DNA of 64,000 bases. It comes from Tenodera sinensis. Taxonomy: Eukaryota > Arthropoda > Insecta > Mantodea > Mantidae. A program made the translations under genes and the position numbers. Each line of letters begins with the position of its first letter. Position 1 is the first letter of the stretch. The stretch lies in the NCBI GenBank assembly GCA_030765045.1, contig CM060964.1, positions 321,850,013 through 321,914,012 on the forward strand, given 5' to 3'. Of the stretch, positions 47,501 to 54,723 are shown one piece after another. The notes under the pieces were generated by a model. That model did no database searches, was not told the DNA's origin, and worked only from the letters and a program-made list of their open reading frames with translations.

Positions 47501-50500
47501 TGGTTCTTTTACCGGCCTAAGGTATTCTTGGATCTTCTTTGGAGGCGTGAAGAAGGTCTTGACATTATACCTAGCGAGTATGCGGGAGATCTTGTTTGAG
47601 ACGGAACCGTAGAATGGTATGTAGGCTTTGTTCGGCCAGCTATCCATCCTTTGAGTGAGGCGTTGGGGGTTGTTTCGATTGTTTTCAACCTTCTTGCATG
47701 CCTTTTTGATGTCGTTATCACTGTATCCGTTTTTTAGCAATGTGTCTCGTAGGTATTTAAGTTCCTGCTTAATGTGGTCTTCATCCGCAATATCGAAAGC
47801 CCGGTGAAACAAGGTGGACATCACTGTCTTCTTTTGAGTAGGATGGTGGTGACTGGAAGCGTCCAAGTAGCGGTTGGCGTGTGTTGGTTTCCTGTATACC
47901 GTGTGACCTAGGCTGCCGTCCGGCTTATTGTAGACCAGAACATCTAGGAAGGGGAGTGAGCCATCGTTCTCAACTTCCATGGTAAACTTGATGTTCGCAT
48001 GTAGGTTGTTGAGGTGGTCTAAGAAGGTGGAAAGTTTTCCTTTTCCATGTGGCCAGATAACAAAGGTATCATCCACGTATCTGAAGAATGCCTTTGGTTT
48101 GTCTGAGGTGGTATCCAGGGCAGTATGTTCCAAGCTCTCCATGAAAAAGTTGGCAATAGCAGGTGACAACGTTGAACCCATGGCTACCCCATCCGTCTGT
48201 TCGAAGAACTGGCCACTGTAATTGAAGTATGTGGAAGTGAGCGTGTGTCTTCCGGAAACCGTTCAGATAGGAGCTGTAGTGAGTCCTCTAGCGGCACTCT
48301 GGTGAACAAGGATTCCACATCAAAACTCACCAAAATATCATCCGGGTCCACTTTCAGCGCTGAAATTTTCTGTATCAAGTGGCTGGAATTTGCAATATGG
48401 TGTTGACAGTCACCCACCAGCGGATTCAGTAGAGTGGTAAGATGTTTGGCAAGCAGGTAAGTAGGTGAGCCTATGGCATTCACAATGGGTCGAAGGGGTA
48501 CTTCAGGCTTGTGAATCTTTGGCAGTCCGTAGAGTCTAGGTGGAGCTGCTGCGTGTGGAATGATGTTTTTCTGTACTACAGTGGTTAGGCTAGAGTTTTT
48601 TATGAGACTTGTAGTTATTCTGGTGATCTTGGTCGTCGGATCCTTATCCAGTTCCTTGAAAGAGGGATCTTCAAGTAGTAGATCCGACGACCAAGATCTC
48701 CAGAATAACTACAAGTCTCATAAAAAACTCCAGCCTAACCACTGTAGTACAGAAAAACATCATTCCACACGCAGCAGCTCCACCTAGACTCTACGGACTG
48801 CCAAAGATTCACAAGCCTGAAGTACCCCTTCGACCCATTGTGAATGCCATAGGCTCACCTACTTACCTGCTTGCCAAACATCTTACCACTCTACTGAATC
48901 CGCTGGTGGGTGACTGTCAACACCATATTGCAAATTCCAGCCACTTGATACAGAAAATTTCAGCGCTGAAAGTGGACCCGGATGATATTTTGGTGAGTTT
49001 TGATGTGGAATCCTTGTTCACCAGAGTGCCGCTAGAGGACTCACTACAGCTCCTATCTGAACGGTTTCCGGAAGACACACGCTCACTTCCACATACTTCA
49101 ATTACAGTGGCCAGTTCTTCGAACAGACGGATGGGGTAGCCATGGGTTCAACGTTGTCACCTGCTATTGCCAACTTTTTCATGGAGAGCTTGGAACATAC
49201 TGCCCTGGATACCACCTCAGACAAACCAAAGGCATTCTTCAGATACGTGGATGATACCTTTGTTATCTGGCCACATGGAAAAGGAAAACTTTCCACCTTC
49301 TTAGACCACCTCAACAACCTACATGCGAACATCAAGTTTACCATGGAAGTTGAGAACGATGGCTCACTCCCCTTCCTAGATGTTCTGGTCTACAATAAGC
49401 CGGACGGCAGCCTAGGTCACACGGTATACAGGAAACCAACACACGCCAACCGCTACTTGGACGCTTCCAGTCACCACCATCCTACTCAAAAGAAGACAGT
49501 GATCTCCACCTTGTTTCACCGGGCTTTCGATATTGCGGATGAAGACCACATTAAGCAGGAACTTAAATACCTACGAGACACATTGCTAAAAAACGGATAC
49601 AGTGATAACGACATCAAAAAGGCATGCAAGAAGGTTGAAAACAATCGAAACAACCCCCAACGCCTCACTCAAAGGATGGATAGCTGGCCGAACAAAGCCT
49701 ACATACCATTCTACGGTTCCGTCTCAAACAAGATCTCCTGCATACTCGCTAGGTATAATGTCAAGACCTTCTTCACGCCTCCAAAGAAGATCCAAGAATA
49801 CCTTAGGCCGGTAAAAGAACCACTTCGACTCAAGGTCCCAGGAGTTTACAGGATTCCTTGCAAATGTGGTAAAGTGTATGTAGGCCAAACAGGACGCACA
49901 ATAGAAGAAAGGTGTAAAGAACATCAGCGCAATATCAGGCTCCTACAACCAGAGAAGTCAGCAGTGGCCGAGCATTGTATAGAGTATGTCCACAAAATAA
50001 ACTTTGAAGACATCAAAGTTCTGGAGCATACGGACAAATACTGGGACAGAGTCATTAAGGAAGCCATTCAAATCAAACTACATCCAAACAATTACAACAG
50101 GGACCGCGGACTTCAGCTAAGCCCTGCCTGGACAATAGCCATGAAACACATTCACAACAGCAACTATAGTGATTCTGGACCAAGTACTGACCCTCAAGAA
50201 AACACTGTGGCCGGTGACAAACATAGTCCGAAACAGCAGGCCCAATCACAAATCGTCACCCACTCATTGGCCAGGGCAACGCAACCCCCTCCCACCTAAC
50301 ATTGTATATATATATATATATGGGGAGCGGGAAAATTAACGGTCATTTTCATTCTGACGAAGGCCATGGAGTTTAGAATGGCCGAAAGCTCAATATTTTC
50401 AAACCTCACACGGCTGATCGCCCGTGAAACTGTAATAAATAACGTGCGCCGTGAAAGCTTTAAATCTTACATCATTAACAATACTAACTCTGTACATTAA

Positions 50501-53500
50501 ATTTCTGGAAAAAAATATAAAATATGATTTGATATGATACAGCATCAGAACCATCCACAAGCCGCCTTTGAAGATCCAACACCTAGTGAAGCCGGTAAAG
50601 AACAAACTGCTCCTTAATGTACCAGGGGTATACCGTATCCCCTGTGAATGCGGGACGCCGTACATAGGGCAAACCGGCAGGACCATTTCCACCAGAGTCA
50701 AGGAGCACGAACGGTCCATAAGGTTAATGCAGCCTGAAAAGTCAGGGCTGGCGGAGCACTGCTTTGAAAAAGACCACAGAGCTAACTTCAAAGAAACGAC
50801 CATTGTGGCAAAATGTAGCGGTTTATGGGAACGGAGGGTTAAGGAGGCTCTGGCCATCTCCTCCGAGAAGAGTACACTGAACTGGGACGCTGGATTGCAG
50901 TTTAGTCCATCTTGGAAACCAGCCTTAAAATTGGAAATCGACCGACTCAGAAAACACAGATTCCAATGGAGCGGTGAACCACCTGTACACTAGACTGGGT
51001 GTTTTCTACTCGGTACGTACTGGCTGACAGTACTGGTCCCTTCACTCTTGCTAGCCATTCATCCTGAAGATGGGAGAGATGTACACTCCCGAAACGTCGA
51101 TGTCTTTTCATCACTACATCTGGCTCGAAGTCCAAGAGCATCTTGAATATGAAATGTAGCTTGATGATGCCATACAACCCTAGAAAAAATTCAGATTGGA
51201 ATTCCAACTAAATACGGAAAAATTAGATAACTTACCAAGCCATGCAGACAAGCTGTAACACAGCCTTCACAGAGGTCAAGAGGTACATACTCTGTGTGCC
51301 AGTTGATTGCATATCACATGCAGCAGTTCTGTCAATGTCAAACTGTTAAGCAGCACAAGATACTTTGGTCCATCACTCTCTTCACACAGCACAAAGTTAA
51401 CATTCCATGATTTAAAATTCCAATAATATATTTACACTTGCAGTCATTACACTGAGTTTTAAATATGCACCACTCTGCCTTCACTTTGATATTAGTAGTT
51501 TTTTATTAATGTCTGAGATGCAGATACTGGAACAAAACAGTGCAACTGTAGCACTCCAATTGCTTGCTGGTATCTTGACTGAAAAATATTATGCTCCTTG
51601 TGTTTGCTATCAGAGAAAAAGTTGAAGACAGTTTCACCAGAGATACAATTGTCTTCAACTTTTTCTCCAATAGCGAACACAAGGAGCATAATAATACTTT
51701 TCAGTCAAGATACCAGCAAGCAATTGTATTGCTACAGTTGCACTGTTCTGTTCCAGTATCTGCATTTCAGGCAAATAAAAAACTATTAATTTCAAAGTGA
51801 AGGGAGAGTGGTGCATATTTAAAACACAGTGTAACTTGGAGTGTTATGACTGCAAGTGTTGATCTATTATTGGAATTTTAAATTGTGGAATAATGTTTTA
51901 TATTATGTTTTATATTTACCAAAATAATTAATTTACAGACTAACAAAAGAATAGATGTATCATTTTTTTCATTCACAGAATACATACATTTAATATCAAT
52001 GAAATTGGAGACATTAAGGTAAAATTTTGTGTGATTTGACATGATCACCATAAAATTTCGGCACATATATGTATTTTTTCAAGGAGAAAGTTTCTATTCT
52101 ATCCATTTTTACTTTCTCTACTGGTAAGTAGGGGAAGTATTGTATTCCACCCAAAAATTCGATGTTGAGTTTTCACCAGAAATATATGTTTTGAGACCTC
52201 CTGAATACAAAATAAAAGCATTTTTAGAAAAAGGTCTGTGTGTGTGTCAGTCTGTGGACAGCATAACTCAAAAATGAAAAGTAGATTAAAAACCAAAGTT
52301 GGTATTTAAGTTTAATGTCTTTCAAGGATGTGGCCTGAAGATTTTAAAGAAAATAGCCCCACCCTAAACTACCCTTTAGATTGAAAGTTTTTCGAAAATT
52401 TTGATTTTCTTGAAAATGGCTAACGATTTTGATTAAGATGTCATATGTTTTTATGACAAATGAAATGTATATTTTGAATTTTCTGGCTATAGCCCCTGTA
52501 GTCGCATTTACTCTGGACGACTTTTGCATAACTGGTAAAGCTTTAGAGATAGACCAAATCATACTCTACAAAAAATGTAGATCTTGCTAAAATACACAAT
52601 TTATGTCTGAATAAATTTTCTTCTAGGTTGAACCATTTCTGAGATATTCCTTGTTATGTGTGTGAGTTTCGGAAAACATAACTTTCATGAAATGGAACAT
52701 TGTTGTTCATATTTTTATATGTTAAGTGTGCAAAGAGAACAGAATCTCAAAGCTTTATAAGATTTGCCTATCGCACAAAGCCTACTGTATTCTAATATTC
52801 TCCTTGCACCTACAAGGAAATAAGCAATAAGATAATTATGTACATATAGGAATAAGTTTGTAAGAATGGTTAGTACAAGAGTAGAGAAAGTCATGTGAGT
52901 GCAACACATCAGATTTTTCTATACAAAATAATATTCACATGATTTTTTTCTACTCTTTTTCTTTTATGCATTAAATTAACATATCATTCTCTACTCACCC
53001 TTCAGCATACAATTTATAGAATTATTTGTGATTGAAATAGAAATGCAACACATTACATCACACAGTTTTCTCTACACACTCTTCTTTTATCAAACAATCA
53101 CATTTCTTTCTGTACTCACTCTTTTACAAACAACTCATACAGTTTTCCATATGCTTGAAATTGAAATTACACATTACATTCACATGGTTATCTTTACTGA
53201 GGTTTGTTTTATGAAACACGATCACATTTCTTTCTCTACTGCCTCTTCTCCAAAGAATTCATAAAATTTTCTATATGATTGGTATAGAAATGCAACATCT
53301 TACATTCGCACAGCTTTCTCTGGTCACTTTTCTTCCTGTTGTATTTGCGGTTGTTCAACGCTGCTTATGCATAGTGTTTTCCCGGTGTTTTTATTTATTT
53401 GGGGTTCTTTGTAGTATCCAACCTAAGTCTAAAAGTTGTAGGGATAAAATCGTCAAACCACGGGAAATGCTGGGTATTTCAGCTAGTAATGTATATACTT

Positions 53501-54490
53501 CGTAAGAAATATTTTGACAATATCCAACATGTATATGTTATTATGGATAAAATGAATTGTTATTGTTCATTTATCAGACCACCTTCTTGACATATAATGT
53601 TAAGCTTTCTGTTCTCAAAAACATATAAGGAAATTCATTCATTTATACTGGACAAGATTTCTCCAAAACCCTAGCAGTCATTTTCCTTTTTGTACTATGT
53701 TGAGTCTTTTCTTGAAACAACAGCGCATCCTTGCACAAATAATGGAATAAGTTATGTCATGATTGTTCTCTTGATAGTGCCAAATCATGGAATCTCTAAC
53801 AGGTTTATTCTGGCTTTGTATAACTGAGTCTTAGTCTATTAAATGAATTAGTTTTGCAGAATTTGACATTGCTTCAAGAACTTGTTTATCTGGACTGGGT
53901 AGGACTGGAAGTAATCTGAGTTATTGAAACTCTGTATAATCCGGAAACAAACTATTAAATTAATATAAACTACTACTCTATACAAACATTTATATTTGCA
54001 CTAACAAGAAATCAAAGCAATTTTGCAGTTAAAATAAACACTATATTCCCTTTTATTTTCTGAAATGGTATGTAAGTTACTATTGTTTAAAATTTTTGCT
54101 GCACCCAAGAAGCAAGGAAACATGTAAACAAGAAAAAATCAATCAAATAAACCAGAAATCTGGATTAATAAGGGTCAGATAAACAAGGTTAGGTTCTTGT
54201 ATATTTGAAACATAGTTTACGCAGTTGTATTTATAGCAAATATAACCATGCAGTACTGACTTTAAATATTAAATAACTCCTTTTTATTTCTAGGTAACAT
54301 AGCACTACACATATTTTCCCCGAAGATAAGAAGCAAGTATGATTTAGAATCCCTGTGGTCTGTTGGCTCTCAGTTTGACCTAGAATGCAATAAACCGGAA
54401 GATCCAGTTCTTGAGTTACTCGAGAAGCACTCTGTTTATCTTGGTGATTTGCAACCAGCAGAACATATTTCAGGCATAAAGTATAAATAA
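32240..54490 (+). CDS. MALSU1: Mitochondrial assembly of ribosomal large subunit protein 1 homologue (RsfS/Iojap family), three exons
   Basis: Exons: 32240 (or 32285) to 32588, 40368-40628, 54294-54490. The joined length is divisible by three and gives 268 residues from the first ATG or 253 from the second; human MALSU1 is about 234. MALSU1/RsfS binds uL14 on the mitochondrial large ribosomal subunit and blocks premature joining of the small subunit during assembly. The second ATG (32285, MLRRFIRSNQTVRHVISSF) gives the better mitochondrial presequence: basic, Ser-rich, no early acid. Family motifs are in order: FDIEDLVELLRRE, NYIVVVSGKSQRHMLAVAE, PRIEGEHSKEWIAIDLGNIA, LHIFSPKIRSKYDLESLW. Both introns are phase 1 with GT-AG ends. 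No stops or shifts, so it looks functional despite 7.8- and 13.7-kb introns packed with repeats. Confidence 0.92.
32590..33604 (+). other. MALSU1 intron 1, unique-looking part
   Basis: Intronic sequence. Apart from a T-run at 32815-32826, no repeat, RNA gene or coding region is recognised. Confidence 0.4.
33605..34865. repeat. 800-bp dispersed repeat (family R) in a head-to-head inverted pair
   Basis: 33605-34412 is the reverse complement of 52130-52920 (for example CAGTTATGCAAAAGTCGTCC at 34020, whose complement lies near 52510). From about 34413 the sequence turns and runs in the plus direction to 34865 (GATGACTTTTGCACAGCTGG ... AGTAGATAAAGTCATGTGAG). Both outer ends carry the same terminus, AATCTGATGTGTTGCACTC on the left and its complement-like GAACATACCAGATTTTT on the right, so the unit is a palindrome with unequal arms. 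No coding region. Confidence 0.72.
34866..35358. other. Intron 1 spacer
   Basis: Nothing recognised beyond AT-rich sequence and a T-run at about 34971-34981. Confidence 0.35.
35359..35554 (-). repeat. 5'-inverted tRNA-derived SINE (family A) with 15-bp TSD
   Basis: The perfect duplication AATTCACATGGATTT lies at 35359-35373 and 35540-35554. Inside, the tRNA-like head (box A and box B) lies on the minus strand from 35374 to about 35507, while the last about 30 bp (TAAGTTTGTTGGCATAAATA, AATA tail) lie on the plus strand. Comparison with the copy at 37262-37458, where head and tail are colinear, shows the head has been inverted during insertion. Confidence 0.82.
35555..37015. other. Intron 1 spacer with short (CT)n tract
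   Basis: A CT repeat lies at about 36153-36176. No transposon end, RNA gene or supported coding region is seen; the open frames at 36137-36497 lack recognisable domains. Confidence 0.35.
37030..37255 (+). repeat. Partial copy of dispersed repeat family R
   Basis: Shares ATTGCATTCCACCCAAACAT, TTTCACCAGAAATATACATT and TTGAGACTCTCTGAAT with 52142-52210, then an ACTTGGTATTTAATACTTGAA block like 52298. It is a fragment of the start of the unit. Confidence 0.6.
37262..37458 (-). repeat. Full-length tRNA-derived SINE (family A)
   Basis: Sense (minus) order is a tRNA-like head, body, then an AATAATAATT tail. The head folds as a cloverleaf: D arm GCTC..GAGC, anticodon stem TCCGC/GCGGA with loop CCGGCAA (anticodon position GGC, alanine-like, but C instead of the universal U33), T arm with GGTTCAAATCC, and acceptor CACAA/TTGTG. 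The body includes CCCACACACGGCTTGTGTG. It is a SINE head, not a functional tRNA gene. Confidence 0.82.
37716..37915 (-). repeat. tRNA-derived SINE (family B)
   Basis: The minus-strand head has box A TGGCTCAGTTGG (37893-37904) and box B GGTTCAAATC (37850-37860). The body at 37716-37820 matches the headless copy at 3965-4085, including CATGCCAGTAAATCTACTGA. Box A and box B lie about 35 bp apart as in a tRNA. Confidence 0.8.
38516..38950 (+). repeat. tRNA-related SINE (family D)
   Basis: Box B-like GGATTCGATCC lies at 38564-38574 and is followed by a body with GGTTTTCCCTTGTCCCTAGG and TGAATGCTGGGGTGGATTCT, a layout common in insect tRNA-derived SINEs (from memory). Box A is degenerate. The 3' limit is uncertain; a G-run at 38949-38961 may be near it. 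Confidence 0.55.
39060..39795 (+). repeat. Dispersed repeat family R, single plus-strand copy
   Basis: Colinear with 52100-52920 (GAACAGCATAACTCAAGAAT near 39163; GAGAACAGAATTTTAAAGG near 39550; GAGTAGAGAACGTCACGTGA near 39745). Identity is visibly lower than between the 33.6-kb and 52.1-kb copies, so it is an older insertion. Confidence 0.68.
39800..40367 (+). other. End of MALSU1 intron 1
   Basis: No repeat or coding region is recognised apart from the splice acceptor at 40361-40367. Confidence 0.4.
40368..40628 (+). CDS. MALSU1: MALSU1 exon 2 (first half of the RsfS domain)
   Basis: The acceptor is TTTATTTTCAG|GA (40367/40368) and the donor TTAG|GTGAGA (40628/40629). The split codon with exon 1 is AGA (Arg), and with exon 3 GGT (Gly). 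It encodes GVDGVFDIEDLVELLRRER to EHSKEWIAIDL, including the conserved VVVSGKSQRH strand-loop. Confidence 0.93.
40940..41290 (+). repeat. Dispersed MITE-like repeat, second copy of the 23480-23860 family
   Basis: Shares the ordered blocks listed for the 23.5-kb copy (GATTCACATTATCC, ACTGGGAATGCATATT, ACAAAGTGGAG, GAGAATAAACATTAAATG). Diverged and non-coding. Confidence 0.5.
42055..42290 (-). repeat. tRNA-derived SINE (family C), minus strand
   Basis: TGGAATGAGATGGCGGGGGA, then AACCGGAGAACCCAGAGG and GTCTAAGCACTTGGCTACAG are the reverse complement of the order seen in the plus-strand copy at 54724 (box A TGGCCAAGTGGTTAG, CTGGGCTCTCCAGTTTCCCC, ACTCATTCCA). Confidence 0.65.
42291..46560 (+). 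other. MALSU1 intron 2, largely unannotated
   Basis: About 4.3 kb without a supported gene. It includes a proline-like (CCACCG)n microsatellite at about 43168-43231 and a CT/T-rich run at 46387-46430. Open frames (44522-44938, 44899-45336 and others) show no domain and ordinary AT-rich composition. Confidence 0.4.
46566..46702 (+). repeat. Dispersed repeat, inverted partner at 51893-52047
   Basis: CATGTCAAATTGCACAAAAT, then CTCCAATTTCATTGATATTA and TAAATTAATTATTTTGGTAA appear in the same order on the reverse strand of 51893-52047. The two copies flank the Penelope and foldback elements in opposite orientation. Confidence 0.65.
46895..48680 (-). pseudogene. Penelope-like RT-GIY-YIG, copy A
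   Basis: The minus strand encodes the finger/palm part of a PLE reverse transcriptase (PPRLYGLPKIHKPEVPLRP, VDPDDILVSFDVESLFTRV) to 48184. After a frameshift shared with copy B it continues GVAMGSTLSPAIANFF, the catalytic YVDDTFVIW (about 48080) and LPFLDVLV. The C-terminal GIY-YIG nuclease has GVYRIPCKCGKVYVGQTGR (about 47480-47425). Copy A also has its own 2-bp deletion near 47278 (ACAGTC against ACAGAGTC in copy B), so its first product stops at YWDSH. Compared with copy B it extends 38 bp further upstream (EDPSFKELDK). It lacks the N-terminal part of the family protein. Confidence 0.88.
46939..46982 (-). ncRNA. Hammerhead-ribozyme-like motif in PLE copy A 3' region
   Basis: Mirror of the motif at 50351-50394: on the minus strand ATT-CTGACGA (46982-46973), stem II GGCCAT/ATGGCC, GAAA, then GCTC-AAT ending at 46939. 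Known for PLEs: they carry type I hammerhead motifs with minimal stem III. Activity not shown. Confidence 0.5.
48681..50299 (+). pseudogene. Penelope-like RT-GIY-YIG, copy B
   Basis: The frame holding the catalytic core is open from MGSTLSP at 49142 to 50299 (385 residues): YVDD at 49244-49255, PFLDVLVYNKPDGSLGHTVY, then the GIY-YIG endonuclease (GVYRIPCKC, KVYVGQTGRTIEERCKEHQ, EHCIE; about 49840-49990). Upstream RT sequence (48840-49139) is in another frame. The shift lies just before HTLTSTYFNYSGQ near 49075 and is identical in copy A. PLE proteins copy RNA and cut DNA with the GIY-YIG domain to prime integration. This copy could not make a full protein. Confidence 0.88.
50351..50394 (+). 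ncRNA. Hammerhead-ribozyme-like motif in PLE copy B 3' region
   Basis: ATT (50351-50353) / CTGACGA (50354-50360, matches C3-U4-G5-A6-N7-G8-A9) / A / GGCCAT...ATGGCC (stem II, 50362-50367 with 50378-50383) / GAAA (50384-50387) / GCTC (50388-50391) / AAT (50392-50394, pairing with the first ATT as stem I). AGCT is self-complementary, fitting the minimal, dimer-forming stem III known in PLE and newt-type hammerheads. One extra base (A50361) separates A9 from stem II, so activity is uncertain. Confidence 0.55.
50568..50993 (+). pseudogene. GIY-YIG endonuclease domain, PLE family 2, truncated
   Basis: The frame reads VPGVYRIPCECGTPYIGQTG, RTISTRVKEHERSIRLMQPE, GLAEHCFEKDH, then a C-terminal region ending WSGEPPVH and a stop. 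The GVY...YIG core, CxC pair, conserved Arg and His/Glu spacing match PLE-type GIY-YIG domains. The frame is open for 141 codons without damage, but there is no RT domain, so it is a 5'-truncated insertion. Confidence 0.85.
51060..51102 (+). ncRNA. Hammerhead-ribozyme-like motif in PLE family 2 3' region
   Basis: CATC (51060-51063) / CTGAAGA (51064-51070, CUGANGA with N7=A) / T / GGGAG...CTCCC (stem II, 51072-51076 with 51086-51090) / GAAA (51091-51094) / CGTC (51095-51098) / GATG (51099-51102, complementary to CATC as stem I). ACGT supplies the self-complementary minimal stem III. As in family 1, a single extra base lies between A9 and stem II. Predicted cleavage would follow C51098. Confidence 0.58.
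51398..51898. repeat. Foldback element with about 240-bp arms
   Basis: The left arm 51398-51640 is an imperfect reverse complement of 51645-51898. Examples: AACATTCCATGATTTAAAAT at the left end and ATTTTAAATTGTGGAATAAT at the right end; CAGATACTGGAACAAAACAG near 51521 and CTGTTCTGTTCCAGTATCTG near 51744. The centre is near 51643. The two arms encode near-identical short frames on opposite strands (MLLVFAI.EKVED; FQSRYQQAI), a by-product of the symmetry. No target duplication fixed. Confidence 0.78.
51893..52047 (-). repeat. Dispersed repeat, inverted partner of 46566-46702
   Basis: The reverse strand carries CATGTCAAATCACACAAAAT, CTCCAATTTCATTGATATTA and GTAAATTAATTATTTTGGTA. It abuts the foldback element. 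Confidence 0.65.
52100..52925 (+). repeat. Dispersed repeat family R, best-preserved copy
   Basis: About 820 bp from ACTTTCTCTACTGGTAAGTA to GCAACACATCAGATTTTT. Related copies in this window are at 33605-34865 (inverted pair), 37030-37255 and 39060-39795. It has short subterminal complementary words (TACTTTCTCTACT near the start, AGTAGAGAAAGTCATG near the end). No coding capacity; class unknown, possibly non-autonomous Helitron or MITE. Confidence 0.7.
52936..53350. repeat. Tandem repeat, about 3.4 units of about 122-124 bp
   Basis: Diverged units start CACATGATTTTTTTCTACTC (52936), CACACAGTTTTCTCTACACA (about 53063), CACATGGTTATCTTTACTGA (about 53183) and CGCACAGCTTTCTCTGGTCA (about 53306). 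Each holds TTTAT(C)AAA, ATCACATTTCTTTCT and GATTGAAATAGAAATGCAAC words in the same order. The unit start resembles the terminus of repeat family R read in reverse (CTCACATGACTTTCTCTACTC). Confidence 0.65.
53461..53487 (+). repeat. Possible Helitron 3' terminus
   Basis: GGGAAATGCTGGGTATTTCA, then GCTAGT (CTAG at 53483-53486). A short hairpin (GCTG...CAGC) lies directly before CTAGT, the expected form of a Helitron 3' end (hairpin plus CTRR with insertion before T). No 5' TC end or Rep/helicase found. Confidence 0.4.
53490..54293 (+). other. End of MALSU1 intron 2
   Basis: AT-rich with no recognised element except the splice acceptor at 54283-54293. Confidence 0.4.
54294..54490 (+). CDS. MALSU1: MALSU1 exon 3 (end of the RsfS domain) and stop
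   Basis: The acceptor is TTTTTATTTCTAG (54293). It encodes NIALHIFSPKIRSKYDLESL then W, the conserved C-terminal signature, followed by an acidic tail ending SGIKYK and TAA at 54488-54490. Confidence 0.93.
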
Positions 54491-54551
54491 TGCTTGTTTG
54501 AAGTATGTGATTATGTTCCAGTTTGTTATGTTGCATTTTTAAAATAACAAC

Positions 54552-54557
54552 AATAAA
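54552..54557 (+). terminator. MALSU1: MALSU1 polyadenylation signal AATAAA
   Basis: AATAAA begins 61 bp after the stop codon and is followed by GT/T-rich sequence (GTTTTGTGCTT), a normal cleavage context. It implies a very short 3' UTR. Confidence 0.7.
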
Positions 54558-54723
54558 GTTTTGTGCTTAACAAGTAGTCTAAACCATATTTCCAGATCCT
54601 TTTATGTGGAACCAGCTCTGAGGTGTGCAAGACCACTGATCAAGATCTGCATATAAAAATGTCATTTTTCCTATTTCATACATTAAATGTTAATGTATTT
54701 ATATACTTCACATCTCAACTTTT

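Larger units (their letters stand above)
46881..50482. mobile_element. Composite head-to-head Penelope-like retroelement with 14-bp TSD
   Basis: The 14-bp direct repeat ACATCATTAACAAT lies at 46881-46894 and 50469-50482. Between them are two 5'-truncated Penelope-like (PLE) copies in opposite orientation: copy A (46895-48680, minus) and copy B (48681-50468, plus). Their matching parts (46895-48642 and 48681 to about 50440) form inverted arms of about 1.75 kb at near-complete identity around a 38-bp centre. One pair of flanking duplications around the whole structure implies that it was integrated as a unit. Both copies end in the 3' region carrying a hammerhead-like motif. Such inverted partial copies are a known habit of PLEs. 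Confidence 0.9.
50525..51150 (+). mobile_element. 3' end of a second, distinct Penelope-like family
   Basis: It begins directly after the composite PLE flank and encodes only the C-terminal GIY-YIG nuclease (50568-50993), followed by a hammerhead-like motif at 51060-51102. Protein identity to the first family is low outside the motif residues, so this is another PLE lineage, strongly 5'-truncated. Confidence 0.8.

Noticed and set aside
47979..48221. Open frames antisense to the PLE RT (and their mirror at 49102-49344)
   Set aside because: Shadows of the RT frame; they occur symmetrically because the locus is palindromic.
50405..50430. Second hammerhead core near GGCTGATCGCCCGTGAAACTG in the PLE 3' region
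   Set aside because: CTGAT is not followed by GA at positions 8-9, and the stem geometry does not fit; the motif at 50351-50394 fits better.
51492..51800. Paired open frames on opposite strands (EKVED...FQSRYQQAI)
   Set aside because: Explained by the foldback symmetry; no known domain, so not called as genes.
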